Shown one piece after another: positions 1-12,145 of a stretch of 64,000 nt of DNA (position 1 is its first letter; each line of letters opens with the position of its first letter). The stretch is from positions 81,238,687 to 81,302,686 of the forward strand of contig CM066732.1 of the NCBI GenBank assembly GCA_033961575.1, in the 5' to 3' direction. Below the pieces are notes generated by a model that saw only the letters and a list, made by a program, of their open reading frames with translations, was not told the origin of the DNA and did not search any database. Origin of the DNA: Aselliscus stoliczkanus (lineage: Eukaryota; Chordata; Mammalia; Chiroptera; Hipposideridae). The position numbers were made by a program, and so were the translations under genes.

Positions 1-22
1 GTTGACCTTTTAAAAAAAATAT

Positions 23-138
23 GGGGCTGGCAGAGTGGCGCGGTGGTTAAGCGCTGGCTTCGGAAGCCAGCGGCCCCGGTTCGGTCCCACATATGAGGGC
101 CAGTGACACTGCCCTAAAAAAAAATAATAAAATAAAAT
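23..138 (+). repeat. tRNA-derived SINE, short form (copy 1)
   Basis: The head carries a pol III A-box-like GGCGCGGTGG and a B-box-like GGTTCGGTCCC, then the body ACACTGCCCT and an A-rich tail. The copy is complete. It lies five bases upstream of a second copy in the same direction, so the two may be one dimeric insertion. Confidence 0.9.
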
Positions 139-142
139 GTTT

Positions 143-288
143 GGGCCAGCAGAGTGGCGCAGTGGTAGAGCGCTGGCTTGGGACGCCAGCGGCCCCGGTT
201 CGGGTCCCACATATGAGGGCCAGTGACACTGCCCTCAAAAAAAAATAAAAAATATATATATAAAAAAATAAAAATAAATAAAAAAATA
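143..288 (+). repeat. tRNA-derived SINE, short form (copy 2)
   Basis: Same family as the preceding copy, with B-box-like GGTTCGGGTCC and body end ACACTGCCCTC. The tail is long and A/T-rich (about 236-288). TAAAAAAATATG occurs just before copy 1 (with one extra A) and at 279-290 after this tail. That is compatible with a single target duplication around both copies, but the motif is low complexity. Confidence 0.9.
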
Positions 289-1251
289 TGAAGAATATAT
301 TATTACACTGGGGTCCTTAATCAACTCTTTTAAGTCTATGAAAATCATATTTATATTTTCACAGAACTTCATTCTGTATGAGATAAACTTAATTTGTTCC
401 TTTAACACTTTTCAAAAATGGCTATTTTTAAAAGACTTTTCAGAAGAAACTATTTCTTGTCTCTTTTCTGTAATTTTTCTAGCAACCTTTCAATGGCCTG
501 ATTACCAATACCCCAGAACAGACATTGACACATTGTTACGTGCCCCTTCAAAGATCCATGAAATGGTGTCACTTTTTATCTTTAATGTGTGACTATAATT
601 TTCTAGAGAATCTTGCCAGGCTATTGCCCTTATAAGTAATTTCTATTGAGCCACTTGAGTTTCTGCAAATATGGAGCTTTCAGCTATTAAGATCTCCACT
701 GGGAAAAGAGACACAGGAAAGCCAAAGTTGCATGTTTGTGAATTCATATTTGTATTATTTATTTTCACAGCAGTCATAGTCATAAATTGCATACCAGAGA
801 ATGGACCAAGTCTGATAAATAGACTTAAAGTTGGAAAGCACTGAGGGCCCCATTGAGGCAATATCATTCATTAATTGGGAAATGCTGATGAGGATCACTT
901 GAAAGAGAAGGAAGGTGGGCATATTAGATTTTCAAAGAAGCATATGAAATAGATTAAAGAAGTGAATAGGAAATCAGTAATCCAAAGGGGTTTCAGTAGG
1001 GAAAAGTAGGAATTATTTCAGAAATCTTTTGAAGCCTGGTATGAAACCTTGTGTCAAAAAGGTAAAATGGAAAATAAGAGGTAGCAAGTATATTAGGACA
1101 CTATTAAAAACGTCACATCCTTTCCCCATGTGTTCAAATGTGAATCACTTTATAACTGATAGAGCAGTTTTTTTGGTGTCAAGTTAATACCTATTTTTTC
1201 TCATTTGTAGAGAGTCTAAGTGGAAAGAGTCTCATTTCTTTTGATCTTCTA
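289..1251. other. no recognised feature
   Basis: AT-rich sequence. Open frames of 84 codons (338-592, plus) and 74 codons (643-867, minus) show no domain or motif I recognise and look like chance. No repeat family was identified. Confidence 0.5.
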
Positions 1252-1453
1252 GCCTGCGGGCCAAATCCACTGGCTGCCTGTTTTTGTACAAAATACTTTA
1301 TGGGAACCAAACTACACCTGTTTGTTCATGTATTGTCTATGGCTGCTTTCATGCTAGAAAAACAGTTGAATGGTTGCAACAGAGATCATAGAGCCCCCAA
1401 AAAACAACATTTTTTACTATCTGGGTTTTTACAGGAAAAGTTTGCTGACCCTG
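1252..1453 (+). mobile_element. hAT (Charlie-type) MITE remnant
   Basis: The segment reads GCGGGCCAAATCC, then TATTGTCTATGGCTGC, then AAAGTTTGCTGACCCTGG. This is the familiar order of a non-autonomous mammalian hAT element that begins near CAGGGGTnGGCAAAC. The right terminal repeat is present and the left one is lost. A 61-codon open frame across it (1300-1485) is not a gene. Confidence 0.75.
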
Positions 1454-2164
1454 GTTTAAACCCCATGGCTTTCACACATTTTTGATTGTGTTCTAAGGGA
1501 ATAAATATATTTTACATCCTTACCAACATACGTGAGTTCTCACAGACAGGAATATATCTGGGAAAATACTTTATGCAATAATTTTTCTTAATACACTTAT
1601 TTTTCTATTGAATCCTATTCTCTTTCAGCTTCTCAAAAATGCTGTTTCAATCTTAACTGCTCAACACTCTTCCTATGCTCATACTCGGGACTATGAAAAT
1701 ATTTTCTGCAAATATCAATGCCACTAACCTGTTTAGAGTATTGAGTTTGGTTTAGCAATACATTTAATGTAAAATAGAAATTTTATTACCTTTAATATTA
1801 GCAAGCAAAAAAACACAAAAAACAAAAAAACAAACCAAAAAAAAAACCCAAACCAACTGTCAGCCACCTGATAGACTACCGTAGATTGAAAGATCGAGAG
1901 ACAACATGTAATGTGGGAACATTAGGATGCTACTAACTTAATGACTTACAAGTCTTCCTCAAGAACTTCATTAATTTCAAATGGGCATCTTACATTCCTG
2001 AGAGTTTGGTTCAATTCCATTTGTTATTGTTAAAATTTTCATTTGTTGATTGGAGCAAGAGCTTAGCATATCATATATAAAGAAGGAATCCAAATGAGAT
2101 ATAAACTTGAATCACTGTCAAACAAATTCGTTACTTTTTTTCATTCTCTAATTCACTCCCTTAT
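1454..2164. other. no recognised feature
   Basis: AT-rich with an A/C-rich simple patch at about 1804-1856. No gene or repeat recognised. Confidence 0.5.
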
Positions 2165-2450
2165 CGAACACCTGTCCATTGCCACTTTAAAAATTCCAGA
2201 CACAGTGTTGGCATTCACAACAGAATGTTATCTTTATGAAGCCTATTGCTTAATATGAGAGACAAAAATTAATCAAATAATCACATAAAACCGCATTTGT
2301 GATAAAAGCTATGAAGTTGAGATACATGTGCTATGAAGCATATAATAGGGCAATTTGACCTAGTCAGGAGGTCGGTGGAGACTTCCATGAGGAGTCATGG
2401 TTAAGCTGATATGAGAAGGAATTCATGAGCTAAAGAGGGCAGGGATGCAT
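2165..2450 (-). repeat. L2 fragment, antisense
   Basis: The order of motifs follows the reverse complement of the L2 3' region: an AACACCTGT... start, then GATAAAAGCTATGAAG, then GGAGACTTCCATGAGGAG. It is strongly diverged. The call rests on motif order only. Confidence 0.45.
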
Positions 2451-2540
2451 AGCCCCTCCCAGTATTAGTGTCTGCACAGAAATACACTCGGGCTCCCTCC
2501 TTGACCAGTGCTAATGTCCCGTTTCTTCCATCTTCATTTC

Positions 2541-2664
2541 AGGTTTTATTTATTTATTTATTTATTTAGAGGACCGTGTCACTGGCCCTCATATGTGGGA
2601 CCCGAACCGGGGCCACCGGCTTCCCAAGCCAGCGTTTAACCACCGCGCCACTCGGCCGGCCCTG
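2541..2664 (-). repeat. tRNA-derived SINE, short form, reversed
   Basis: A (TTTA)n tail leads into the reversed body GTGTCACTGGCCCTC and reversed head GCGCCACTCGGCCGGCC. A 12-bp direct repeat CAGGTTTTATTT flanks it (2540-2551 and 2665-2676), overlapping the tail. This is a normal retroposed insertion. Confidence 0.93.
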
Positions 2665-2677
2665 CAGGTTTTATTTT

Positions 2678-3561
2678 AAATTAGCTGTTTTATCTTTTTC
2701 CCCACAGCCTTTTGTCCACAAAAAGGGAGAGAGCATAGCTTAAAAACTGCATTATGCGTTTATTCAAGTATTTCCATGTAAGATACATTCACATTTGTGG
2801 AAATTGTTCTTGTTCATTGGGATGAAGTCCTAGACAGTTTTCTTAAATAGCTCTATAAATTGTTATGAAGATCTGACTTTGGTTTTCAATCAGCCTAAAT
2901 TTACTGCTTGGAAATACTTCCCTGTGAAGCTGATAGGTTCAGAGTCACTGGCCATGGATTTATGGTTGTAGTTCTTATGACAGGCTTGGGCTTTAGAGTA
3001 ATGGCAAGGTAAAGCCACGGAAAGAATGGATTTTTTTGTTGTTGAGATCTAAAACCTTCTGGTTGTTTGTTTTTGTTTTTTTTTTCCAGCTATAGAAGTT
3101 TCCTTTGGAAAAGCAACTGAAAAACAAATAATTTAAAAAAATACACAAAAATAACACTATAACAGGACACTCAGTCCAGAACTGACTATACAGGTAGTAT
3201 TATAACCCGCCCTCCCCCCCACCCCCCAAAAAATAGATGCAATAGTATCAGTAAGAACCCATTTTGTTTTCTATATAAAGTGATAACATTCTAATATTTT
3301 GATTATTTTAGTAGTTAGATTGAATAATTTGTGAAGAATAGGCTCCAAGTGTGAGGGTTATTAATATCTACTTACATAGGGAGGAGGTTCAGTATGGTTT
3401 TGTTCCTTCTTCCTGTACCCTGATCGCCTACTCTTTAAAGGAAATGCAGAGAACTGTAGTTAAGTGAATGCAACTTCCAAATAGCTGAACAGGATTCAAA
3501 TAAATTCAGTGATCTACTTTTTCTTGGGATCATTACACTTAGTGGGTTATCTTCTTCAAAT
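2678..3561. other. no recognised feature
   Basis: No gene or repeat recognised. A C-rich homopolymer patch lies at about 3208-3227. Confidence 0.5.
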
Positions 3562-3760
3562 ATGGAGTGAGTGTTCAAAAAGTTTTGACATCTGAGTCAA
3601 GACTGATCTTGGCTCGTAAAAAGAACACAATTGAAAGCAGCACAGCCCTTTAATTCCTCTCCGAATTACGTGCTACCCAGACTGTCATGGAGGCCGAAAC
3701 CCAGCAGATGGCGCTCGGCTTCCGTGTCAAAAAAGAAGTGAGTCGCTTGTTCTTCAGCCT
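3562..3760. other. unclassified CpG-bearing segment
   Basis: A stretch with several CpGs in AT-rich surroundings. It opens with GTGTTCAAAAAGTTTTGACA, which resembles a mariner-type terminus, and contains a short open frame from an ATG at about 3688 (MEAETQQMALGFRVKKEVSR). I see no matching right terminus and no known protein. It could be a decayed DNA transposon. Confidence 0.35.
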
Positions 3761-6700
3761 TTTACTTATTACCATTCATTTTAAGGGTTGAAAAGCAGTG
3801 TTCAGAGAAAAATCTTTGTTAACACAAAGCCTCTGCATTTGTGAGAGACAAAATTACATTTCTAGTGCATTCAGACTAACTGGTAATCTCTAAATTTTGC
3901 AAGTAAATCTTGTAAGTTAACTCTCAGGAACATGGGGGAAAAAAAACCTCAACATTTATTGGTTAACTAGGTAAACTCATTTGCTTTATATCAGTCCATT
4001 GATGTTTTATATGGGAGCATGGAAAAGGAAGCTGATAACTCCATGCATTTTGAGAGAGGAATAAAATGGCTGGTTCTCTCTGCCTTGCTTGTTCACAGAT
4101 TTTTGTAAGCGGAGGAAATGGATACTACGGTTGTTTGTAAAACCGGATCCAAACAAAGGAAGAAAGACAGCACGCTTTCCTATAACATTGACACATGTAC
4201 CACTCTAGAAAAAGGATGAGGTTGCAAGAGAAGGTTTTAGCTTAGCATTTCAATTCTAAAATGGATGGCCCTCTTTAATTTTCCACACACAATATCTTTC
4301 ACCACCAAAGAATAGATTAATATTACTAATCTCACTTACGTAGCAGCTTTAGAAGGCTGCAGCAACAAGGATATTTCTAAAGCAGATTGTAGTCACTGCT
4401 GCCGGTATAGAAAATTCCCTACCCGCACCAAAAGTAATTGTGTTGGTAATCTCACGCTATTGCTTTAGTGGGAGCCTGCGTCATTCTTCGCTCCACGTGA
4501 GCTATAGACAGGCATAATGGATGGAGTGATGAGAGAGTGCAATGATGAATTAATATCCCACAGGTCCTGAAACTAATAACAATAAAGGGTTTTTTTTGTG
4601 GTAACTGGATTCCTGGAGTTGTGTTATGAAATGTGATTCTGGAGTTGTCTGCCGACTGATTGCCCTGTAAAAGGTTAGAAAGAACGGTTCCCTCAATGGC
4701 AGGATTAAAAGGACAAATAAAAGCAAGATATACATTTGCTTGTACTATAATGAAATGGGGTCATGAACCAAATATATACTCGATTTCTACGCAGAGAAAG
4801 GGAAGATGTTTTTCCCCCTCAAACAATGTAATACACACACACACAAACACACACACACACATCACTGGTTACAGCTTAGTGTTTACTTTTGGTTTGCATT
4901 TTGTTATAGAAAGAGTATATGCATTCGTGCCATATTAAGCTGCTACTTCCAACATGTGTGGATTAAGCATCAGAGATGGCCTGAAAAATTGCTTTTCTAT
5001 TGTTTGCGATCCTTGGAGGTGTTCATGGGGAAAAGAGCTGTGATGAACCAATGTTAATCTTTATTATACTTTACGCTCCTTATTGCTTTATCCATTTTCA
5101 AACTCTCACTGAGTGCCACCCTACGCAAGACATAATACAGAGCACCAGGAATAGCAATAGTGAGTACATGGCAGTTCCTTCTCACAGAGAGGCAGACCTC
5201 ACAAAGATCTAATACGAACATGAATATTCCTAGTAGTAGTAGCAATATGAGATTTGCTGTAATCGAACTGGAACGAAGGTCCTTAGGTCAATATAGTTAT
5301 TAACCCAGAGGATTTGAATTAAAAGATACACTTACTACCAAAATTATGTAAAAGGCATTTCATCTGCAGGGAAGGTGTAAGCCAAGGAAAGTGCTAGCTT
5401 AGAAAACGACGACGAGGAAGGAACTGTGATCGGAGAGTGTAGAGAGAAGCTGAGCAGCGTGCTGCTCTTCTCACCTCGGGTCTTTAAAAAAGTGTTTTTC
5501 AAATTCAGTTTGACTAATTCTATCTTTCCGGAATGCAAATATCTTCGCATCCCAACATGAAAATATATTTAAAGGTTCTAAGGGCAATATCAATACTTAA
5601 AACATTTGTCATTTTTGACAACCCAGGTACCTTCTTTTCTCCATTCTGTCAGCTATTCGAGGTTTCATTGTATCTTACATCTGGTTTTCACTTCCCAAAT
5701 CCTGAAACAAAATTATACACATTTTTAATGAAATTGAAAGGATTGCAAAGAATAGAAATGCACATTTGAATATTTTTTTAAAAATGGAATCATGTATATT
5801 ACAATGGGCAAGTAACCATATGCTATAATTTTGACACATTAACATAAATAGGCCTTCATTTTATAAAAATGAGAGAGAGAGTTAGTTTAGTTTATAGCTT
5901 AGTTTGAAATTTGCTCCATGATTTTGAGTCCCTTGTATATGCTCTTGTGTGAGACACTTACAGTGACCCTTATTGGTAAAGCACCTGGAGATCATTGGTT
6001 GAAAAGTGCAATTGACTGTGAGTTCAGGCTTTAGAGCCTTACAGTTAAGAGTCATCATAAATTTTATCTTCAATGGCATAACTACAGAGATTATTTTTGT
6101 GCAGAGATTGGCTGTTTCATTTTGTAAACACTTTAAGCTAGGTGCTTTGGTGATGAATCTTAGATCAGTAGAAAAACTGGTTGCAATAATAGCATATATA
6201 CTAATCAGTATTTGAATGCTCTTATTGCTTTCTTTACTGCCCTGGAATAAGAAAACACAAATATTTTGAAATCATTCTTTATATGTTATCTTCTATATTT
6301 ATGGCAGATTCCAGGAGATAAAATCATGCAGGTTTATTTTAGCCAGAGAAAAGGGTATTTCTCTCAGCGATCATCCCTAATAACACAGATTTCTATCAAC
6401 TTGTTAATGTTAAAAAGGCATTCTAGGATGATACTAAATTTATCATTCACAGAAAGGGGAGCTTTACAGTGGTTGAGAATGTTGTTTCATTAACCACCAG
6501 CCAAAAAGCAAAGAAAACTTAAAGGAAAAAGGAAAAAAGAAAAAAGGAGAAGTAAATTAGACTTTCCTCAGTATCAGCTTAACTTTTCTTATCAGAGGAA
6601 GTTCTCTGAGCAGGTGGAGAAAAGACACTGAAGGAATTGGAAGCTGAAGAAAGAACACTGATGAAAAATACATCACAAATGACTAACAAATTGTAAATGA

Positions 6701-7889
6701 AAATTGGGTGACTTTCAGGTGGGAGCTGCTAACAGGCTGTGAGACAGCATTTGACCTCTTTTAATGAAAGTTTTAAGAGAGGACTGGAGGTGATGAAGGG
6801 TCATTCAGCCGATGTCAGTGAGTTCTGAGCAGTGCTCCTGAGGGGCGACTAGGATCGTGCTGAAGGATGTTGAAGAAGGTGCATCCATCAGCAGGGCAGG
6901 AGTCAACTCCCTAGCCAGTCTTTTTCTGTAGCAGTAAAGAAAGTGCACAATTGTACAGGAAGTAGATCCTTTATTTTACTTGTGTTTTTATTAAGATACA
7001 ATCATAGCTTACATTTGTTTACTGCATTATGTTTGAAAGCCGTTTGCCACATTAATCCATTGCGAATATCCAAGTAAAATGTTTTCATCTCAAAATACAT
7101 TTCTATGCTTGATGTGATAAAAAATTCACTGAAAGTCACCTGGGATCAGAGCAATAATAAAACCAATCTTTTGCAAATATAGTTTGCTCTAATGTATAGG
7201 GAAAGTTGGAGGGAATAAAAGCCATTAAGTCTGTGTATGAAAGATACATTAGAGTTACATTTATATCATTGATTACACTGTTTCTCAATTATATAGTTTG
7301 GAAAAAAAACCATAAGCAATTAATCATGGTAGATTACACTCATTTTGTATTTGGCCAGGAGTAGCATGTAGTTATTAAGTCTGAGTTCCAATTGTTTCTC
7401 TAAATAATACTTTGTAATATCTTTTGCTTATGTGATTTCTGTAACACCCTTTGGTAAATGTGATTATTTATACCTAGAAATGATTTTAAAATAGCTCTGA
7501 TTCCCTTCTTATAATTATACTTTTAAATAGATTTTTAATATATTTATATTCTTAATTTGATGCCATTATCAGCCCTGCCATTTGTCTTGTTTAATCTGAA
7601 TATGCATAATTATAAACCACACCAATTACTATGACTCTACATACCACATCAACTGTGTAAACATTTGTAAAATGTTTAAAAATGGGATTAAAATATTCAG
7701 ATAAAATAATTACACCCCTAGTTTATTTCAAACAATAACAAATAAGAACTGGAAATTATTAAAAATTTTATTTTACAGAAAAGTGTTAGTTATATATAAA
7801 TAATAGAATTCAGTATTCGTAAAGAGCAAATATTCTATAAGCAACTCAATTCCTCAGATGGAATTTTCTTTAGCAATGGGAAATATTGA
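3761..7889. other. long stretch without recognised gene or repeat
   Basis: About 4.1 kb of AT-rich DNA. It holds a (CA)n-like microsatellite (4833-4861) and a purine-rich patch (about 6515-6552). Open frames of 60-92 codons lack motifs, and several overlap on opposite strands, as chance frames do. Old, diverged repeats could be hidden here. Confidence 0.5.
4833..4861. repeat. (CA)n microsatellite, interrupted
   Basis: ACACAC tract with an AAAC interruption in the middle. Confidence 0.9.
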
Positions 7890-7904
7890 AAATGGTAACT
7901 TAGT

Positions 7905-8071
7905 GGGGCCAGCTGAGTGGCTCAGTTGGTTAAGAGCTCTCCTAAGAGTGTGAGCTGAGCTCTGAGCAACAGCAGTTCGATGCCCAGCCCGAGCTGAGCT
8001 GCCGCTGAGCTGCCAACAGGTGGCAGGATGGCTCAGCTGATAAAACAAAACAAACAAAAAAATATTTTAAA
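7905..8071 (+). repeat. VES-like tRNA-derived SINE
   Basis: The head has an A-box-like TGGCTCAGTTGG and B-box-like CAGTTCGATGCC. A second partial tRNA-like unit, GGATGGCTCAGCTG, follows, then an A-rich tail. Flanking repeats AAATGGTAACTTAGT (7890-7904) and AAATGATAAGTTAGT (8072-8086) match at 13 of 15 positions and mark the insertion. It is shorter than the related composite at 54.3 kb. Confidence 0.88.
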
Positions 8072-8086
8072 AAATGATAAGTTAGT

Positions 8087-8539
8087 TGAGATATCCAGAG
8101 GATATATAATATTTGTATAACCTACTTATACGTTTGAAATGGCCCACTGACAGAAAAAGAAGATATAGCATTATGGCTTTTTAAAGAATTTAATATACTA
8201 ATACCTTATCATCTATTTGAATTCAACAGACCATAAGAAATTAAGAAATAATTAGCTAGGTCAGAAATTATTTCAGATAAAGCAATTTGAAATAAATGTT
8301 TTGTCTTAGAAACTATAAACAATTTGCCTATGGCTTTAAATGACTGCATTAATAATGAAATGTTTCCATCCATGTCTGTAACATTTAGGAAACAAAATTT
8401 AGCCATACAGTTTTGCACTGACTATGAAATTCATCAAACTACAGTCCTTTGGGTAGTATCCTGATTTGTATAGCCTTCTCTAAGTGTTGCTTGTGCTATT
8501 TGCACAACCATATCTCTCTGATGATTTAAATAGTATTCA
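8087..8539. other. no recognised feature
   Basis: AT-rich. A 69-codon antisense open frame (8209-8418) has no recognisable motif. Confidence 0.5.
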
Positions 8540-8662
8540 AGAAAAATGAGATATCCAGCAATAGACTGAGCTCCTCGTAGAAACTTTGTGTTTCTGTAAC
8601 TTAGCATAGTGCCTGTCATACGTAGTAGGTTCTGAATACATGTTGATTGAATGATTGTATTT
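8540..8662 (+). repeat. L2 3' end fragment
   Basis: Contains TAGCATAGTGCCTGTCATA, CGTAGTAGGTTCTGAATA and TTGATTGAATGATTG, matching the usual L2 3' terminal pattern (...CAGTGCCTGGCACATAGTAGG..., TTGAATGAATG). Confidence 0.75.
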
Positions 8663-9519
8663 AAATTTATTAAAAATAATTCTACTCAAATTCAAAGAGC
8701 CAAAGAAACAGATTGAGAGCAATGGTACATGTTACTAACAATTACTCTAATCAGAGAAGAGACTAGAAATGATACAGGAATGGGGACAGAGGAGGAGGGA
8801 GGGAGGACAAAAGAAGAGAAAAGAAGAAAAGACAAAAGAACAAAGATAGGTAAGCAGGCTGACTGGGAGAAGCTGGACATATCATTTAGGAAAAGGTGAA
8901 AATGCCGTGTATTCAGATGGTGACCAGTGACCTGTCTAAAATTGGTGAGGCAGGTGTTTGCAGTTATTAGAATGAGTTTGTGGTATATTTAGTGGGTGCT
9001 CACAGAAGAGAAACTTCCTTTATTAGTGGAAAGCATTCAGCACATTTTTTGTTTAGTTTTAATTTGTGTTGAGCAAATAACCACTTGCGTTGAAAAGTCT
9101 TTGGCTTATATTCATTCATATTTCATGTCTAGATTTAAATAAAACAAACCAAAATATAGATCTTGAGTGCTAGAACTCACTGAGAATCTCTGTAAACATC
9201 ATGTCAAGAAAAAGATAACTGTTAACTAGACATTTTAGAAAAATTATGTAATTTTATTTTTATTGAGTTTTCTTATTTTCATCTGCTCATCTCTATTTTC
9301 CCCAGTCTTGGAATCATGGAACAGTATAAACCAATGCAGTGAGAATTCATTAGGATTCCTTTGCATTCCACTTGATTCATTCTTTCTGCTGAATGTTGGT
9401 ATTCTTTGAGGCTTAGTCCATGCACTTACCCTCTCATGTCTCTCTATACTTTGCCTTCTCACAGCATCAATGATCAACCCCATGCAGGTGATTTCCAAAT
9501 CTACGTCTCAAATTCGTTC
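8663..9519. other. no recognised feature; purine-rich tract
   Basis: Holds a strongly purine-biased tract at about 8784-8840 (GGAGGAGGGAGGGAGGAC followed by AAGAAGAGAAAAG). No gene or known repeat recognised. Confidence 0.5.
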
Positions 9520-10395
9520 TTCTCCCAGTCTATATTTGAAAAGTACTTGCTCTATATTTGCAGATTGATATTCTAAGGATATAAAGTTAAACATTTATAA
9601 ATGGAATTCATTTTTCTAACCCAAATCTCTCATTTCTAATTTTTCTAATTTCATCATTCTATCCACTTAGACTCAAACTTTAGATTTATATTTGACTCAC
9701 TTCTTTTGACATCTATCATTTCTTTTATTCTCTTAGTCACTACTTTGTGCCTGGTTTGTAAAAACAATCTTAACATGTATCCTTCCTCTTTAAGTAGCAT
9801 TTTGTATATCGTAGATAACTAGCTTGCTTAAAACTTTCATCAAGATATTCAGGGTTATCTTCTCTTTGACCCCAACGTATTTTTCTTGTCCTAACATATA
9901 TTTTAAACTCCGCTCCTGAGAGAGAGCAGTCTGTTTACTTAATGTGTGCATTTCACCTCCATATCTCTGTTTTTTGATGCATCATTCCTTCTGTCTAAAT
10001 ATCATGACACCCTTCTCTGCTTCTATTAAACTGCTGATTTTTAAAAATCTAGGCCATTTTTAACTCTTTCTTGAGTTTCCTGTGTTTCAACATGGAGTTA
10101 TGCATATACTATATTTTGATACGTTTGACATTAGACAGGTTGGTGTACTTACTGTTCTCTAACTACTGTTGTATAAATAAGTCTCCATAAATTTTCCAAG
10201 CTCTTCTCTCTCGTGTCTTTACATTTTCTCTAATATATCAAATTTTAAGATCTTATACAAAGCACTCTGGTCTAGACTTAAGTTACTTGCTGTCAGGTAC
10301 TCTTTTATTTATCTTTAGATCTCTAGAATTTAGTATAATTTTTTGCATATTAAAGGTGCTTAATAAATTATAAAATAAATGAACAAATGGATCTT
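9520..10395 (+). repeat. L2 element, 3' part, diverged
   Basis: The motif order follows L2: TTAAAACTTTCATCAAGAT, then ATATCATGACACCCTTCTCT (aligning to TGGAATGCTCTTCCC), then ATTAAAGGTGCTTAATAAAT near 10350. It is interrupted by small gaps and carries no intact reading frame. The 5' limit is uncertain. Confidence 0.6.
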
Positions 10396-11589
10396 CATAA
10401 GAAACCTTCCAGAATACTCGCAATCGATACTGTGTCCCCCATCCCAAACATCATTATATTTTCACCAATTACATGACTCCTTTAGCTTTAAATATTACTC
10501 TTTTACTAAATTGAAGAAAGTGGGGGACTAGTTTATAGGTTCCCGTAGTGCATGGTCTGCACAGAGTACATTCACAAAGTAAGTTTGGGAAAAGCTGTTT
10601 TTTTCATGATATGAGTCATTTCATGGATTACGTATTTTAGGCGTATATACACATGAAGACTTTTATATGTCTAGAACTTTGGAGACACAATTATCTAGAT
10701 TTATTTATTTTAAAGCTGTCATGAAAGTTACTAAGGTACCTTTAAAAGTAAATAAGATGTTTTGTTTAAAAATTAGTTAAAAAATTGAAGAAATCAAAAC
10801 CAATTTAAAAAAAGGAGGGGAAAATGTAGAATGAGTACAATATTTGATATCTGAATTTAGTTTTGGTTCACCAAGTAAGGTAAAAGGAGAAAACTAGAAG
10901 ACATGTAGTTATTTTATTCTGATAAAGCTACTTTATAGATACTTTACCTGATAAAGCATACATATTCTTCTGGATATTTAATATTTTAAATCTGTTATTG
11001 AATTCTGTAAGGTATTTATTTCATGTAAAGGCAAAATGGGTAACCTAATGGGTAATGTCATTTTCAACTATGGCTTGCCAAAAGATATAAGTGTTTAAAT
11101 AGACATTTCTTGTGTCAGTCCTCTAGAAAACCTCCAGAAAACTTGAGGGCTATTAAACATTTATGAAAAAACCTCATTGGAAGAGTTGGGGAAAAGATAC
11201 TGACCTCAGTTACTAAAGAGACGAGTAGAGACTATAGGACTCTTGGCAAAAGCACTCTAAACATTTTATAAACACTATACTCAATTCAGTTGTTTTCTAT
11301 GTGGTTATGGGTTTAAAATTCCGAAACCACTATACATGTATACTGGAATTTAAAAATTAAGTAATAGAGGATGGCTGGAGGTGGAGCCAAGTTTCTCAGT
11401 GTTGGAGTGGTAGATTATAGGCATGAAGAGAAAACCAGAATGATCTGTGAGGCAATGGATTAGAGTTGGAGACATCAATAAGAACTCTCATTTAGCTTAT
11501 ACAGATGCAAATTGAGACATACAAGATCTAACAGTTAAGTTCTCGAACTTGTTGCAATGTTGCTACTAACCTTTTTCTTTTTATATCAG
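10396..11589. other. no recognised feature
   Basis: About 1.2 kb of AT-rich DNA without a recognised gene or repeat. Confidence 0.5.
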
Positions 11590-12043
11590 TGGGATTATTC
11601 ATTATGAATTTGTACCATCTGGACAAACAGTTAACCAAAATTGCCATTTGGAAGTGCTGAAAAGCCTGCGTGAAAAAGTTAGACGACCTGAACTTTTCAC
11701 CAATAATTCATGGCTCTTGCATCACGACAATGCACCAGCTCACACGGCGCTGTCTGTGAGGGAGTTTTGAAACAGTAAACAAATAACTGTATTGGAACAC
11801 CCTCTTTACTCACCTGATCTAGCTCCCAATAACTTCTTTCTTTACCTGAAGATAAAGGAAATATTGCAAAGAAGACATTTTGATGACATTCAGGACATCA
11901 AGAGTAATACAATGACAGCTCTGATGGCCATTACAGAAAAAGAGTTCCAAAATTGCTTTGAAGGGTGGACTAGGTGCTGGTGTCGGTGCATAGCTTCCCA
12001 AGGGGAGTACTTTGAAGGTGATCATAGTGATATTCAGCAATGA
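11590..12043 (+). pseudogene. mariner transposase pseudogene, C-terminal half
   Basis: The translation contains HYEFVPSGQTVNQNCHLEVL, then HHDNAPAHTA, then YSPDLAPNNFFLY. These are hallmarks of the DDE catalytic domain of a mariner transposase, which cuts and pastes the element between its terminal repeats. The N-terminal DNA-binding half is missing. An in-frame TGA at 11768-11770 breaks the frame; downstream, 83 codons stay open to the natural stop after SDIQQ. The second catalytic Asp is kept (HHDNAPAH). At the D34D spacing, the third catalytic Asp is replaced by Asn (PNN in place of a C/S-D). The copy cannot encode active enzyme. The right terminal repeat follows immediately. Confidence 0.9.
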
Positions 12044-12091
12044 GGTATGTAGCACTTTTTCTAGGATAAGTTCATGAACTTAATTGTCCGA

Positions 12092-12095
<4 letters not shown>
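12044..12095 (+). mobile_element. mariner right terminal region
   Basis: GTATGTAGCACTTTTTC and AAGTTCATGAACTTAATTG are 3' terminal sequence of the mariner element whose transposase precedes it. The end abuts a TA run, consistent with TA target choice. The matching left end was not found, so the element is 5'-truncated. Confidence 0.75.

Positions 12096-12143
<48 letters not shown>
12096..12143. repeat. (AT)n microsatellite
   Basis: About 24 AT dinucleotides directly at the mariner right end. Confidence 0.97.

Positions 12144-12145
<2 letters not shown>

Noticed and set aside
143..235. Possible tRNA gene because of A-box-like and B-box-like motifs
   Set aside because: It is the head of a repeated SINE followed by a SINE body and A-rich tail. 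It does not fold as a complete tRNA with matching acceptor stem.
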